Of a stretch of 64,000 nt of DNA, positions 29,465 through 37,392 are shown piece by piece (position 1 is the first letter of the stretch; each line of letters starts with the position of its first letter). The position numbers and the translations under genes were made by a program. Below the pieces are notes generated by a model, which was given only the letters and a program-made list of their open reading frames with translations, made no database searches and had not been told where the DNA came from. Source of the DNA: Micromonospora sp. NBC_00421 (lineage in GTDB: Bacteria > Actinomycetota > Actinomycetes > Mycobacteriales > Micromonosporaceae); contig NZ_CP107929.1 of NCBI RefSeq assembly GCF_036017915.1, forward strand, positions 4,282,001 through 4,346,000, given 5' to 3'.

Positions 29465-30346
29465 ATGGCCGAGGACATGGGATCGACTGTGCCCCGTCGC
29501 CGGCTCGGCAGGGCACTGCGTGACCTGCGCACCGAGGCCGGGATCACGCTGGACGCCGCCGCCGAGGCGCTGGAGTGCAGCCGGCAGAAGGTGTGGCGCA
29601 TCGAGAGCGGGCTCGGCTCTGCGCGCAGCGTCGACGTGCGCGCCATGTGCGAGCTGTACCGGGCGAAGAACGAGCCGACCCGGGCGCTGGTCGCGCTGGC
29701 CGGCGAGACGAAGGCGAAGGGTTGGTGGCACGCGTACGGCGACGCCATTCCCGACTGGTTCGAGCTGTACGTCGGCCTCGAATCCGCCGCTTCGCACATC
29801 CGGCGATACGACGAAGCGTTGATTCCAGGGCTGTTCCAGACGCGCGGCTATGCGCTCGCCGTCTACCAGCACCGCGCGGAGGTGACCGAGGACGAGCGCG
29901 AGCAACTGGTCCAGGTGCGGCTTCAGCGGCAGTCCCTGCTGACCCGCCGGCTGCCGGTGGCGCCCCGGGTGGAGGCCGTCATCTCCGAGGGGGCGCTGCT
30001 GCGGATCGTGGGCGACCGCCCGACGATGGCCGAACAACTGCACCACCTGCTCGACGTCGGCGAGCGAGGCCGGGTCAGCATCCGGGTCCTGCCGCTCTCG
30101 GTCGGCCTGCACCGGGGCGTCGAGGCCGGAACCTTCGTCATGCTGGAGTTTCCCCTCGGCAACCGGGCGACACCGGACCCTCCGGTGGTCTACAGCGAGT
30201 CCTGGACCGGGGCGCTCTACCTCGACCGGCCGGACGAGTTCGCCGCCTACGAGAAGGTGTGGACGAGCCTGGATCAGCTCGCCCTCGATGAAGGACAATC
30301 AAGGCACCTGATCAACAAGATCGTCACGGAGGTCCACCATGGCTGA
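29465..30346 (+). CDS. XRE-family regulator with DUF5753 domain (WhiJ-like)
   Basis: The 293-residue protein has an N-terminal helix-turn-helix (about 12-68; LGRALRDLRTEAGITLDAAAEALECSRQKVWRIESG has the XRE layout) and a C-terminal DUF5753 domain (about 95-285) with GLFQTRGYA and the RVLPLSVGLH segment. This fusion is abundant in actinomycetes and is typically encoded next to a small DUF397 protein, as here. The ATG at 29465 is chosen because GGGAAAGG precedes it; an in-frame ATG at 29432 would add 11 residues. It overlaps the DUF397 gene by eight bases. Confidence 0.88.
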   Translation: MAEDMGSTVPRRRLGRALRDLRTEAGITLDAAAEALECSRQKVWRIESGLGSARSVDVRAMCELYRAKNEPTRALVALAGETKAKGWWHAYGDAIPDWFELYVGLESAASHIRRYDEALIPGLFQTRGYALAVYQHRAEVTEDEREQLVQVRLQRQSLLTRRLPVAPRVEAVISEGALLRIVGDRPTMAEQLHHLLDVGERGRVSIRVLPLSVGLHRGVEAGTFVMLEFPLGNRATPDPPVVYSESWTGALYLDRPDEFAAYEKVWTSLDQLALDEGQSRHLINKIVTEVHHG

Positions 30347-30533
30347 CCTGACCGGTGCCCACTGGCGCAAGAGCACCCGCAGCGGCAGCAACGGTGGCGA
30401 CTGCGTCGAGGTCGCCGACAACCTGCCCGGCATCGTCGCCGTGCGCGACAGCAAGGACCCGGCCGGCCCCGCCCTCACTTTCACCCCGGCCGCCTGGGCC
30501 ACCTTCACCGGCCAGGTCAGGCGCACGCACTGA
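30339..30533 (+). CDS. DUF397 protein, partner of the XRE-DUF5753 regulator
   Basis: This 64-residue protein has the DUF397 signature WRKSTRSGSNGGDCVEVA (9-26), VRDSKDP (36-42) and LTFTPAAWATF (46-56). In the Streptomyces WhiJ and related systems, such proteins act with the XRE partner in developmental control. Its start lies inside the 3' end of the regulator gene with GGAGGT upstream, so the pair is coupled. Confidence 0.9.
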   Translation: MADLTGAHWRKSTRSGSNGGDCVEVADNLPGIVAVRDSKDPAGPALTFTPAAWATFTGQVRRTH

Positions 30534-30586
30534 CGGCAGGCGGGTGCGGCGGGCATCGAAGCCGCCGCACCCGCCTGCCGTCAGTG
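30528..30586 (+). terminator. 25-bp perfect terminator stem containing the DUF397 stop codon
   Basis: Arms 30528-30552 and 30562-30586 are exact reverse complements with a 9-base loop. The TGA of the DUF397 gene (30531-30533) lies within the left arm. No T tract follows. Confidence 0.75.
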
Positions 30587-30823
30587 GATCGGGATTCCCA
30601 CCTGCTCGGCTGGCCGACCGCAGTCGGCTACCGGACAGAAGTGTCGTCATTGGACCAAAGCGATGATGTCGACAGCTCCGTCTGACTGTCGCAGCCGGCC
30701 GGGCGGATCGGCTGACGTCCGACCCGGCAGCTTCTTCGGTTCGTTCGCGCCAACAGTCGCGCCGGTTTCTCCCCGGTTCGCCGAGTAACTTCTCGTACCA
30801 CCGCCTGCACGAGGAGTCATCGC

Positions 30824-32221
30824 ATGTCCGAGGAGACCTGGCTCGCCGCCCGCCTGATCCCCACCTCAGGCATCAACGGCGCAGAGGAACAGGAACGCCG
30901 GGCGACCTCCGCCCTGCTGGCGGTGATGAGCGCGGTACGGGAGTTCGGCCGCGTCCTGACCCAGTCCCTCGGTGCGCCGGCCGGAACGGTGCAGACCTTC
31001 ATCGAGGTGCCCTTCAAGCTCGGCACCCAGCAACTCTTCCCCGACGGACTGATCCGCGTCACCCGGGGGCAGCGCCAGTGGACCGCCCTGGTCGAGGTGA
31101 AGACCGGCGGCAACACGCTGCGGACCGAGCAGTTGGAGGCGTACCTCGACATCGCCCGGGAACAGGGCTTCGACGCCCTCGTCACGATCTCCAACGAGAT
31201 CGCGCCCGTGCCGGGTCAGCACCCGACCGCCGTCGACCGCCGCAAGCTGCGCAAGGTCGCCCTGTACCACCTGCCCTGGTCGGAGATCCTGACCCAGGCG
31301 GTGATCCAGAAGGAGTACCGCGGCGTCGCCGACCCGGATCAGGCGTGGGTCCTCGGCGAGCTGATCAGGTACCTGGAGCACCCCCGCTCCGGTGCGCTGG
31401 AGTTCAGCGACATGGGGCCGGCGTGGGTGCAGGTGCGCGACGGGGTGTCCGCCGGGACCCTACGGGCCAACGACAGCGGCGCGGCGGAGGTGGCCGGTCG
31501 CTTCGACGCGCTGATCCGCTACGCCTGCCTGCGTCTCGGCCGGCAGTTGGGCACCGAGGTCACCCCGGCGCTGAGTCGCCGGGATCTCGCCGAGCCGGCC
31601 GGTCGCACCCAGTCGCTGGTGAACCAGCTCGTCAGCACCGGAGCCCTGACCGGCAGCATCAGGATTCCCGGTGCGGTCGGCGCGCTTCAGGTCACGGCCG
31701 ACCTGCGGGCCGGGCGGATCGTCTGCCATGTCGACGTGGACGCCCCCCGCTCCGGTCGGCCGACGACGAGGGTGAACTGGTTGGTCCGCCAACTGAAGGA
31801 CGCGCCGGACACCGTACGGATCGAGGCGTTCGCCATGCATGCCCGGGGCGGCGGAGCCACGGACCTCCTGCGCCGGGTCCGCGATGAGCCCACCACGCTG
31901 ATCACCGATCCGTCCCGTGAACTGCGCGCCTTCCGGGTCGCCCAGAGCACCACGGCGGGCACCAAGCGCGGCAGCGGACGGGGTGCGTTCATCGACTCCG
32001 TGCTGAAGGCGATCGACGACTTCTACGAGCAGATCATCCAGAACCTGAAGCCGTGGATGCCCGCGCCCCCACGGCTCCGGATGCCCGACGAGGTGACCCC
32101 CGTGCAGCCGGTGGCCGCCAGTCTGGTCTCCACCGCCATCTCGTCCCAGGACAGCCCGGAGTTCGACACCCCGCCCACCGGGTCAGCGCACGGTGCGGGC
32201 GTCAGCCAGTCGAAGGAGTGA
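30824..32221 (+). CDS. PD-(D/E)XK-like protein of unknown role
   Basis: The 465-residue protein carries in its N-terminal third the pattern of a PD-(D/E)XK nuclease fold: Glu61 (IEVPF), Asp74 (FPDGLI), and Glu91-x-Lys93 (LVEVKTG), followed by Gln103 (TEQLEAY). The middle and C-terminal parts (about 170-400) are of no recognised family; VNWLVRQLKDAPD and the late FIDSVLKAIDDFYEQIIQNLKPWMP are notable. The catalytic-type residues are intact, so DNA cleavage is possible but unproven; some members of this fold are not nucleases. GAGGAG precedes the ATG. It is monocistronic and converges on the next gene with 24 bases between stops. Confidence 0.7.
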   Translation: MSEETWLAARLIPTSGINGAEEQERRATSALLAVMSAVREFGRVLTQSLGAPAGTVQTFIEVPFKLGTQQLFPDGLIRVTRGQRQWTALVEVKTGGNTLRTEQLEAYLDIAREQGFDALVTISNEIAPVPGQHPTAVDRRKLRKVALYHLPWSEILTQAVIQKEYRGVADPDQAWVLGELIRYLEHPRSGALEFSDMGPAWVQVRDGVSAGTLRANDSGAAEVAGRFDALIRYACLRLGRQLGTEVTPALSRRDLAEPAGRTQSLVNQLVSTGALTGSIRIPGAVGALQVTADLRAGRIVCHVDVDAPRSGRPTTRVNWLVRQLKDAPDTVRIEAFAMHARGGGATDLLRRVRDEPTTLITDPSRELRAFRVAQSTTAGTKRGSGRGAFIDSVLKAIDDFYEQIIQNLKPWMPAPPRLRMPDEVTPVQPVAASLVSTAISSQDSPEFDTPPTGSAHGAGVSQSKE

Positions 32222-32245
32222 CCGGGACGGGTGCCGGTGACGGAC

Positions 32246-33286
32246 TCAGGGGATCGGGCGGACCTGGGTGGCGCCCCGGTAGCAGCCGGTCCGGGCCGGC
32301 GGCGACACCCACCCCGCCCCGGCGATCCGTACCTGCGCCCAGACGCAGGTACGGGTGCTGGTGAGCAGGTTGCCGTAGGCCGAGATGCCTGCGTAGTCGA
32401 TGGTGAAGTCGCGGCTGCGGGCCGGGGTGTCGCCGTCGGTCACGGTGAGCACCACCCGGGCCGGCCGGGGCACCGTCGGGGTGCCCGCCGGGGCCGGCAT
32501 GAACCGGGGCCAGCTCGCCCCGCAGGTGGGCGAGTAGCGCAGTTCCACCATGCCGATCACCCGTTCGTCCACCAGCACCGCCGCGCTGTCCACTGTGGCG
32601 ACGGCGGGATCGGCCGCGCAGCCGGCGTCCTTCGGGTCCGCCCCGTCGTGCACCAGCTTGGCGGGTGCCGGGTCGGTGGCGTCGGCCGGTCCGGTGAGCG
32701 GAGAGGACGGGGGCTGCGGCCGGTCGACGGCGCGCCAGCCGGCCGAGGCCAGGCCGACGGCGAGCACCACGAGCAGGCCGGCACCGGCGGCGGGGAGCAG
32801 CAGCCGGCGGTGGGAGCGGCCGGCCCGCACCGGGGGCGACGGTTCCGCCCCGCCGGCCGCCGCAGCGGCAATCGCCGGCAGGCGCCCGGCACCGGGCAAC
32901 GGGCCGGCACCGGGCGAGTGGCCGGCAACGGGTGGCGGCTCGACACCGGGCGAGGGACCGGCGACAGGCGGAGAGCCGGTAGCGGGCGGAACGGGGTCGG
33001 GCAGGTCGGTCGTCGCCCCGGGCACGCTCGCGGCGACCTGACGCCAGCGATCGGCCCAGGCCGACTCGTCGCCGCCGAGCGCCCGGACGTACGCCAGGGT
33101 GGTGTCCAGGGTGGGGAGTTTCCGGCCGCCGGCCGCCTCCGACAACGAGCTGGACGACCGGTGGGCCCGCCGGGCCAACGCCTGGTAGGTGGGCCGGCCG
33201 GCCCGCTCCCGCAGGCTGCGCAGGTCGGCGGCGAACGCCTGCACCGCGTCGGCGTCGGGATCGAGAGGCCGCTCCGTCCGGGCCAT
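32246..33286 (-). CDS. Membrane-bound XRE regulator with extracellular DUF2690 domain
   Basis: The 346-residue protein has a cytoplasmic XRE-type helix-turn-helix (about 15-75), a Pro/Gly-rich linker (92-155), one transmembrane segment (about 161-183) and an extracytoplasmic DUF2690 domain (about 220-345) with Cys residues and VELRYSPTCGASWPRF. This is a one-component membrane regulator layout. The neighbouring divergent gene encodes a secreted protein made of the same DUF2690 domain, which suggests that the two share a ligand or interact. Likely binds the direct repeats at 33301-33338. Confidence 0.82.
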   Translation of the reverse strand: MARTERPLDPDADAVQAFAADLRSLRERAGRPTYQALARRAHRSSSSLSEAAGGRKLPTLDTTLAYVRALGGDESAWADRWRQVAASVPGATTDLPDPVPPATGSPPVAGPSPGVEPPPVAGHSPGAGPLPGAGRLPAIAAAAAGGAEPSPPVRAGRSHRRLLLPAAGAGLLVVLAVGLASAGWRAVDRPQPPSSPLTGPADATDPAPAKLVHDGADPKDAGCAADPAVATVDSAAVLVDERVIGMVELRYSPTCGASWPRFMPAPAGTPTVPRPARVVLTVTDGDTPARSRDFTIDYAGISAYGNLLTSTRTCVWAQVRIAGAGWVSPPARTGCYRGATQVRPIP

Positions 33287-33300
33287 CCGTGACTCCTCGG

Positions 33301-33338
33301 ATTGATTGACCAGCGCCGGCTATTGATTGTCCAACGCC
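33301..33338. promoter_or_regulatory. Direct-repeat operator between the DUF2690 genes
   Basis: ATTGATTGACCAGCGCC (33301-33317) is repeated as ATTGATTGTCCAACGCC (33322-33338), with two mismatches in 17. The spacing is 21 bases, two turns of the helix, so both copies face the same side. The pair lies 14 bases upstream of the regulator start and 88 bases before the secreted-protein start. The A/T-rich repeats stand out in this GC context. Confidence 0.6.
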
Positions 33339-33426
33339 ACACAGCGTAGAGACGACCGTCGACGGAAGGTAGAGATGGGAAGACGACTTCCGCCTCCGGA
33401 AGTCGACCATCCACACCGGAGGAACG

Positions 33427-33900
33427 ATGACCGCCGCACCCCGAACGTCGAGGGCTGTCCACCGGACGTTGGCCAGCGTGGCCGCCGGCACCCTGGTCGC
33501 CGCGAGCCTGCTCGTGGCGAGCCCGGCGAGCGCCGTCGGCTGCACCACCACCGGCTGCGACGGCACCGACCCGAGCAACACCGGCTGCTCGGCCGACGCC
33601 CGCAACGCGACCAGCCAGCCGGCGTACATCGTGAAGGGCGCAACCACGTTGGCCGTGGTGGAGCTGCGGTACAGCCCCACCTGCGGCACCAACTGGGGCC
33701 GGATCAACAACCGGGTGACCCCGAGCGCCGTCAAGGTCACCGCCTACCGGGACAGCCCGCGCAAGTCGACCCCGTGGTACGGCGGCACCGGCGCCCAGTA
33801 CTACGGCGACCAGCTCTACGGCGACAACTCGACGATCTGCGCGGTCGGCGAGGTCGTCTACGGCGGCACCACGTACACCAGCACGCCGCTCTGCGCCTGA
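33427..33900 (+). CDS. Secreted DUF2690 protein
   Basis: The 157-residue product has a clear Sec signal peptide (Arg-rich n-region, hydrophobic 16-31, cleavage after PASA near residue 36). A mature DUF2690 domain follows with CTTTGCDGTDPSNTGC at its start and VELRYSPTCGTNWGRI in the middle; the latter matches the domain of the adjacent membrane regulator almost word for word. Several Cys suggest disulphides outside the cell. Molecular function of DUF2690 is unknown. GGAGG precedes the ATG. Confidence 0.85.
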   Translation: MTAAPRTSRAVHRTLASVAAGTLVAASLLVASPASAVGCTTTGCDGTDPSNTGCSADARNATSQPAYIVKGATTLAVVELRYSPTCGTNWGRINNRVTPSAVKVTAYRDSPRKSTPWYGGTGAQYYGDQLYGDNSTICAVGEVVYGGTTYTSTPLCA

Positions 33901-33937
33901 CCGGAGCGGCTCCGGGGCGGCCGGAGCGACGACGGGG

Positions 33938-33968
33938 CGGCGGTGGGCGACGAGGCCGCCCACCGCCG
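33938..33968. terminator. Terminator hairpin after the secreted DUF2690 gene
   Basis: Perfect 12-base arms CGGCGGTGGGCG (33938-33949) and CGCCCACCGCCG (33957-33968) between convergent genes, 37 bases after one stop and 20 beyond the other. Confidence 0.65.
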
Positions 33969-33988
33969 CGCGCGCCGGCCGGCCGGCG

Positions 33989-35653
33989 TCAGGTGGTGAC
34001 GGTGCCGCGCAGCAGTTCCCGGGCGTGGGCGATGGCCGCCGGGGTGTCGGCGAAGACCAGCCCCTCGCGGCGCAGTTCGTCGGCCACCCCGAGGGTCGCG
34101 AGCACCTGGTCGTGGTCGGGAGTGATGCCGGAGAGCAGCACGGTGATCCCCCGGCCGCGCAGCCGCCGGATCGCGTCGCCGAGCACGTGCGCGCCGGTGG
34201 CATCCAGCGCCGACACCCGGGACATCCGCAGGATGACCACCCGGACGTCGGCCACGTCGGAGAGTTCCAGCAGGAAGGTGTGCGCGGCGGCGAAGAACAG
34301 CGGGCCGTCCAGCCGGTAGGCCACGATGTGCTCGGCCAGCAGGGCGTGCTCCTCGGCGCTGTGCTCACCCCGGTCGAGCGGGACCTGTTCCAGCCGGGCG
34401 CTGCGGGCCACCGCGCGCAGCGCGATCACCACCGCCACGGCCACCCCGACAGCCACGGCGGTGACCAGGTCCCAGGCCACGGTGACGGCGAAGGTGAGCA
34501 CCAGCACCAGCGCGTCGCCCCGGGTGGCGCGGGCCAGCGCCCAGAGCGAACCGGCCTCGACCATCCGTACCGTGGTGGCGAGCAGCACCCCGGCGAGCGC
34601 GGCGAGCGGAATCCGGCCGACCAGCGGGGCGGCGGCGAGCACGATCGCGGCGAGCGCCACCGCGTGGGTGAGCGCTGCCAGTTTCGAGGCCGCCCCGGCG
34701 CGGACGTTGACCGCCGTGCGGGCGATCGCGGCGGTGGCCGGGATGCCGCCGAACAGCGGTGCGGCGAGGTTGGCCAGGCCCTGACCGAACAGTTCCCGGT
34801 CCGGGTCGTGCCGTTGGCCGACCGTCATCCCGTCGGCGACGGTGGCCGACAGCAGGCTCTCCAGCGCGGCGAGCGCGGCCACCGCCAGCGCCGACGGCAG
34901 CAGCACGCCGACCGCGCCGGGGTCGAGGAAGCCCAGCGACGGCGCGGGCAGCCCCTGCGGCAGGGCGCCGATCCGGACCAGGTCGACCGGGACGGCTTCG
35001 GCGAGCACGGTGGCGGCGGCCACCCCGAGCAGCGAGAACGGTACGCCGGGCCGCCAGCGCGCACCGAGCAGCATCAGCGCCGCCACCGCGAGGGCCACCG
35101 CCAGCGCCACCGGCCGGGGGTGTACGACGAACCGGGCGACCGCGTCGGCGGCGACGGCCCAGACCCGGTCGCCGTGCGCATCGGTCACGCCGAGCGCGGC
35201 GGGTAGCTGTTGCAGGGCGATGACCACGGCGATGCCGGCGGTGAAGCCCTCGATGACGGGGGTGGGCAGGTAGCGGACGTAGCGGCCGAGGCGGGCCAGG
35301 GCGAGGGCGATCAGCAGCAGCCCGGCCAGCGCGCCGACCATCAGCACCCCGGTCGGGCCGAACTGCTGCACCACCGGCACCAGCACCACCGTCATCGCCC
35401 CGGTGGGGCCGGAGACCTGGAGGTGGGAGCCGCCGAAGACGGCCGCCACCGCCCCGGCGACCACCGCGGTGACCAGCCCGGCCCCGGCCCCCAGCCCGGA
35501 GGTGACGCCGAAGGCGAGGGCGAGCGGCAGGGCCACCACCGCCACGGTCAGCCCGGCGACCAGGTCCCGCCGGGGTGAACGGCGTACCGCCTGCCAGTCG
35601 GCGCGGTCGGGCAGCAGGCCGAGGAACCGGTCGGCGACGGCGACGGCGCTCAC
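33989..35653 (-). CDS. SulP-family anion transporter with STAS domain
   Basis: This 554-residue protein has 10-12 hydrophobic segments in residues 28-415, with SulP landmarks HLQVSGPTGAMTVVLVPVV and the E-S-L segment AALESLLSATVADGMTG-like, and a C-terminal STAS domain (about 435-545). Members move sulphate, bicarbonate or other anions across the membrane. Its start overlaps the stop of the ArsR regulator by four bases (35650-35653), so uptake is coupled to that regulator. No carbonic anhydrase lies next to it, so the substrate cannot be fixed. Confidence 0.88.
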   Translation of the reverse strand: MSAVAVADRFLGLLPDRADWQAVRRSPRRDLVAGLTVAVVALPLALAFGVTSGLGAGAGLVTAVVAGAVAAVFGGSHLQVSGPTGAMTVVLVPVVQQFGPTGVLMVGALAGLLLIALALARLGRYVRYLPTPVIEGFTAGIAVVIALQQLPAALGVTDAHGDRVWAVAADAVARFVVHPRPVALAVALAVAALMLLGARWRPGVPFSLLGVAAATVLAEAVPVDLVRIGALPQGLPAPSLGFLDPGAVGVLLPSALAVAALAALESLLSATVADGMTVGQRHDPDRELFGQGLANLAAPLFGGIPATAAIARTAVNVRAGAASKLAALTHAVALAAIVLAAAPLVGRIPLAALAGVLLATTVRMVEAGSLWALARATRGDALVLVLTFAVTVAWDLVTAVAVGVAVAVVIALRAVARSARLEQVPLDRGEHSAEEHALLAEHIVAYRLDGPLFFAAAHTFLLELSDVADVRVVILRMSRVSALDATGAHVLGDAIRRLRGRGITVLLSGITPDHDQVLATLGVADELRREGLVFADTPAAIAHARELLRGTVTT

Positions 35654-36090
35654 CGGCCCGGCCGGGTCGGCGAGCCGTTCGTGGCGGGGGTACGAGGCGT
35701 GCGCCCGGCCCCGCCGGTGCCGGGCGGACCACCGACGGTGGGTGCAGTGCTGGCGGCCGGATCGGGGGCGGCGCGGAGTTCGTCGAGGAGGGCGTCGCGG
35801 TCGGTGAGGACGGTGCCGAGGATGCGTCGGCCGGCGGCCAGCAGGTCGGCCACGTCGGGGGTGCTCAGCGAGTACATGACCAGCGGGCCGTCCCGGTACG
35901 AGGTGACCATGCCGGCCCGGCGCAGCACGGCGAGCTGTTGGGAGAGGTTGGACGGCTCGACCTCGATCACGGCGAGCAGGTCACGGACCGGCTTCGGGCC
36001 GTCCTGGAGCAGTTCGAGCACCCGGATCCGCACCGGGTGCCCGAGGGTGCGGAACAGCTCCGCCTTGGCCTGGTAAAGCGGAACCGACAT
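35650..36090 (-). CDS. ArsR/SmtB-family repressor
   Basis: The 146-residue protein has a winged helix (about 8-90) with LFRTLGHPVRIRVLELL and the recognition region EPSNLSQQLAVLRRAGMV. The metal-site motif ELCVCDL of classic ArsR proteins is not present (the equivalent reads PVRDLLAVIE), so a metal sensor is doubtful. A disordered Pro/Thr/Gly tail (105-146) follows. It is the first gene of a two-gene operon with SulP, and an inverted repeat just upstream is its likely operator. Confidence 0.88.
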   Translation of the reverse strand: MSVPLYQAKAELFRTLGHPVRIRVLELLQDGPKPVRDLLAVIEVEPSNLSQQLAVLRRAGMVTSYRDGPLVMYSLSTPDVADLLAAGRRILGTVLTDRDALLDELRAAPDPAASTAPTVGGPPGTGGAGRTPRTPATNGSPTRPGR

Positions 36091-36111
36091 GGCACCCTCC
36101 CGATCAAGTCA

Positions 36112-36141
36112 TGAAGACTTTACCACTTGCAAAACTCTTCA
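36112..36141. promoter_or_regulatory. Inverted-repeat operator upstream of arsR-sulP
   Basis: TGAAGACTTT (36112-36121) and AAAACTCTTCA (ending 36141) form arms TGAAGAnTTT/AAAnTCTTCA about a 10-base centre. The repeat begins 21 bases before the ArsR start codon, is A/T-rich, and has the size of an ArsR-family site (autorepression inferred). Confidence 0.5.
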
Positions 36142-36190
36142 ACTCACCAGTCGCATGGTTCGTGACTCTCGCTTCGCTACCCGAATCGGG

Positions 36191-36226
36191 CGGTGTGCCC
36201 CCGGCATACCTGCCGGGGGCACACCG
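36191..36226 (-). terminator. Terminator hairpin after the GNAT gene
   Basis: Perfect 16-base arms (36191-36206 with 36211-36226) and a 4-base loop, starting six bases beyond the stop of the GNAT gene. No T tract. Confidence 0.7.
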
Positions 36227-36232
36227 CGCGGG

Positions 36233-37201
36233 TCAGTCGGAGCCGGGTCGACGGGTCGGGGCCGCGAAGGTCGGCGCGGCCTCGCCCTGGTCGCGGGTCG
36301 AGGCAGTCGGCGCACCGTCGGCGGGCTCGAAGAGCAGCCGCGAGCGCAACTGCCGGAAACCGGTGCGTTCCAGCTCCGCGACCACCGTCACCCGGTGGGC
36401 GTCCACGTCGGCCACCACCTCCCGGGCACCGTCGGCGGCCAGCGCCGCGACCGAGTCGGCCAGCAACTCGCCGCGCACCGCCCCGTCCAGCACACCGAGG
36501 TAGCCAAGCAGCGGGAAACAGGCGTCCCCGGTCGGCCCGGCAAGCCCCACCGGCTCCCCGGCGGCCACGGCGATCCGCCAGTTCGCGGCCGGGCCGGTCA
36601 ACCAGGCCAGTGGGTCTCTGGCCAGGTCCACCCCGGCCACCGCCTGCGCGATCTCGCGGCCGGTCAGCACGTCCGGCTCGGCGATCCGGGCGACGAGGGC
36701 GTCGATCTCCCCGGCGTCGGTGGCCGGGCGGAAGGTGTAGCGCCCGGAGCCGGCCGGCAGCGGTGTGCCCGCCCACGAGCACCGGAGCCGCTCACCGCGC
36801 TCGACCAGCCCGGCGAGCCGGGCCGCCGCCAGCGGCGCCCGGACCACGGCGAGCACCTCCGGCCGACGCCGCCAGTGCGCGGGCAGGCCGGCGTAGTACC
36901 GGTGCGGGCCGCCGAGCGCCTCGTGGGCCGTACGCAGCAGTGCGGCACCCACCTCCGGCTCGGCGGTCAGGTCGAAGCGTTCCAGCCAGGGTGCGCCGGC
37001 GGCTCCGGGCGGCAGGAGCCACGCGGCCCGGCCGACCACCCGACCGCCCCGGAGGGCGACCCAGGTGCGTTCGGGACGGTAGCCACCTCCGGCGACGCCG
37101 TCGGCGTAACCGATCTTGCGCAGTTGGGGCAGCGGGTCGGGCATGGAGTCGAACAGATCTTCCTCGCCCGCGACGAGCGGGCGGATGACCAGGTCGGTCA
37201 T
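36233..37201 (-). CDS. GNAT-type acetyltransferase, probably with two domains
   Basis: The 322-residue protein starts VIRPLVAGEEDLFDSMPDP, a GNAT-like beginning, with VALRGGRVVGRAAW as strand 2-3 and a second region (about 230-300) with AALAADGAREVVADVDAHRVTVVAELERTGFRQLRSRLLFEP, the C-terminal part of an acetyltransferase fold. No clear acetyl-CoA P-loop (Q/RxxGxG/A) is visible, so it may be a degenerate family member. The substrate is unknown. A 16-codon frame with its own strong ribosome site lies immediately upstream. Confidence 0.65.
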   Translation of the reverse strand: MTDLVIRPLVAGEEDLFDSMPDPLPQLRKIGYADGVAGGGYRPERTWVALRGGRVVGRAAWLLPPGAAGAPWLERFDLTAEPEVGAALLRTAHEALGGPHRYYAGLPAHWRRRPEVLAVVRAPLAAARLAGLVERGERLRCSWAGTPLPAGSGRYTFRPATDAGEIDALVARIAEPDVLTGREIAQAVAGVDLARDPLAWLTGPAANWRIAVAAGEPVGLAGPTGDACFPLLGYLGVLDGAVRGELLADSVAALAADGAREVVADVDAHRVTVVAELERTGFRQLRSRLLFEPADGAPTASTRDQGEAAPTFAAPTRRPGSD

Positions 37202-37231
37202 GGGGAATCCTCCGGAAGGCGAACGCCCCGG

Positions 37232-37282
37232 TCAGACCCGCGTGGACGCCGGGACGCGGAGGGGGCGCAGAACATCGGACAT
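37232..37282 (-). CDS. 16-residue small frame upstream of the GNAT gene
   Basis: GGAGGAGG sits at good spacing before an ATG (37280-37282) that opens MSDVLRPLRVPASTRV and stops at 37232-37234, 30 bases before the GNAT start. The strong ribosome site argues that it is translated. It has no run of one amino acid, and no terminator follows it, so an attenuator is not evident. It may only serve translation of the next gene. Confidence 0.4.
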   Translation of the reverse strand: MSDVLRPLRVPASTRV

Positions 37283-37392
37283 CGTTCTGACCTCCTCCCG
37301 GCTCGACGGCGTGCCGCAGAACGTACTCGACTCCGCAGCACCGCCGCAACACCGCTCCCGCTGCTGCCGTGGACGGATCGGCGGCCGCACGG

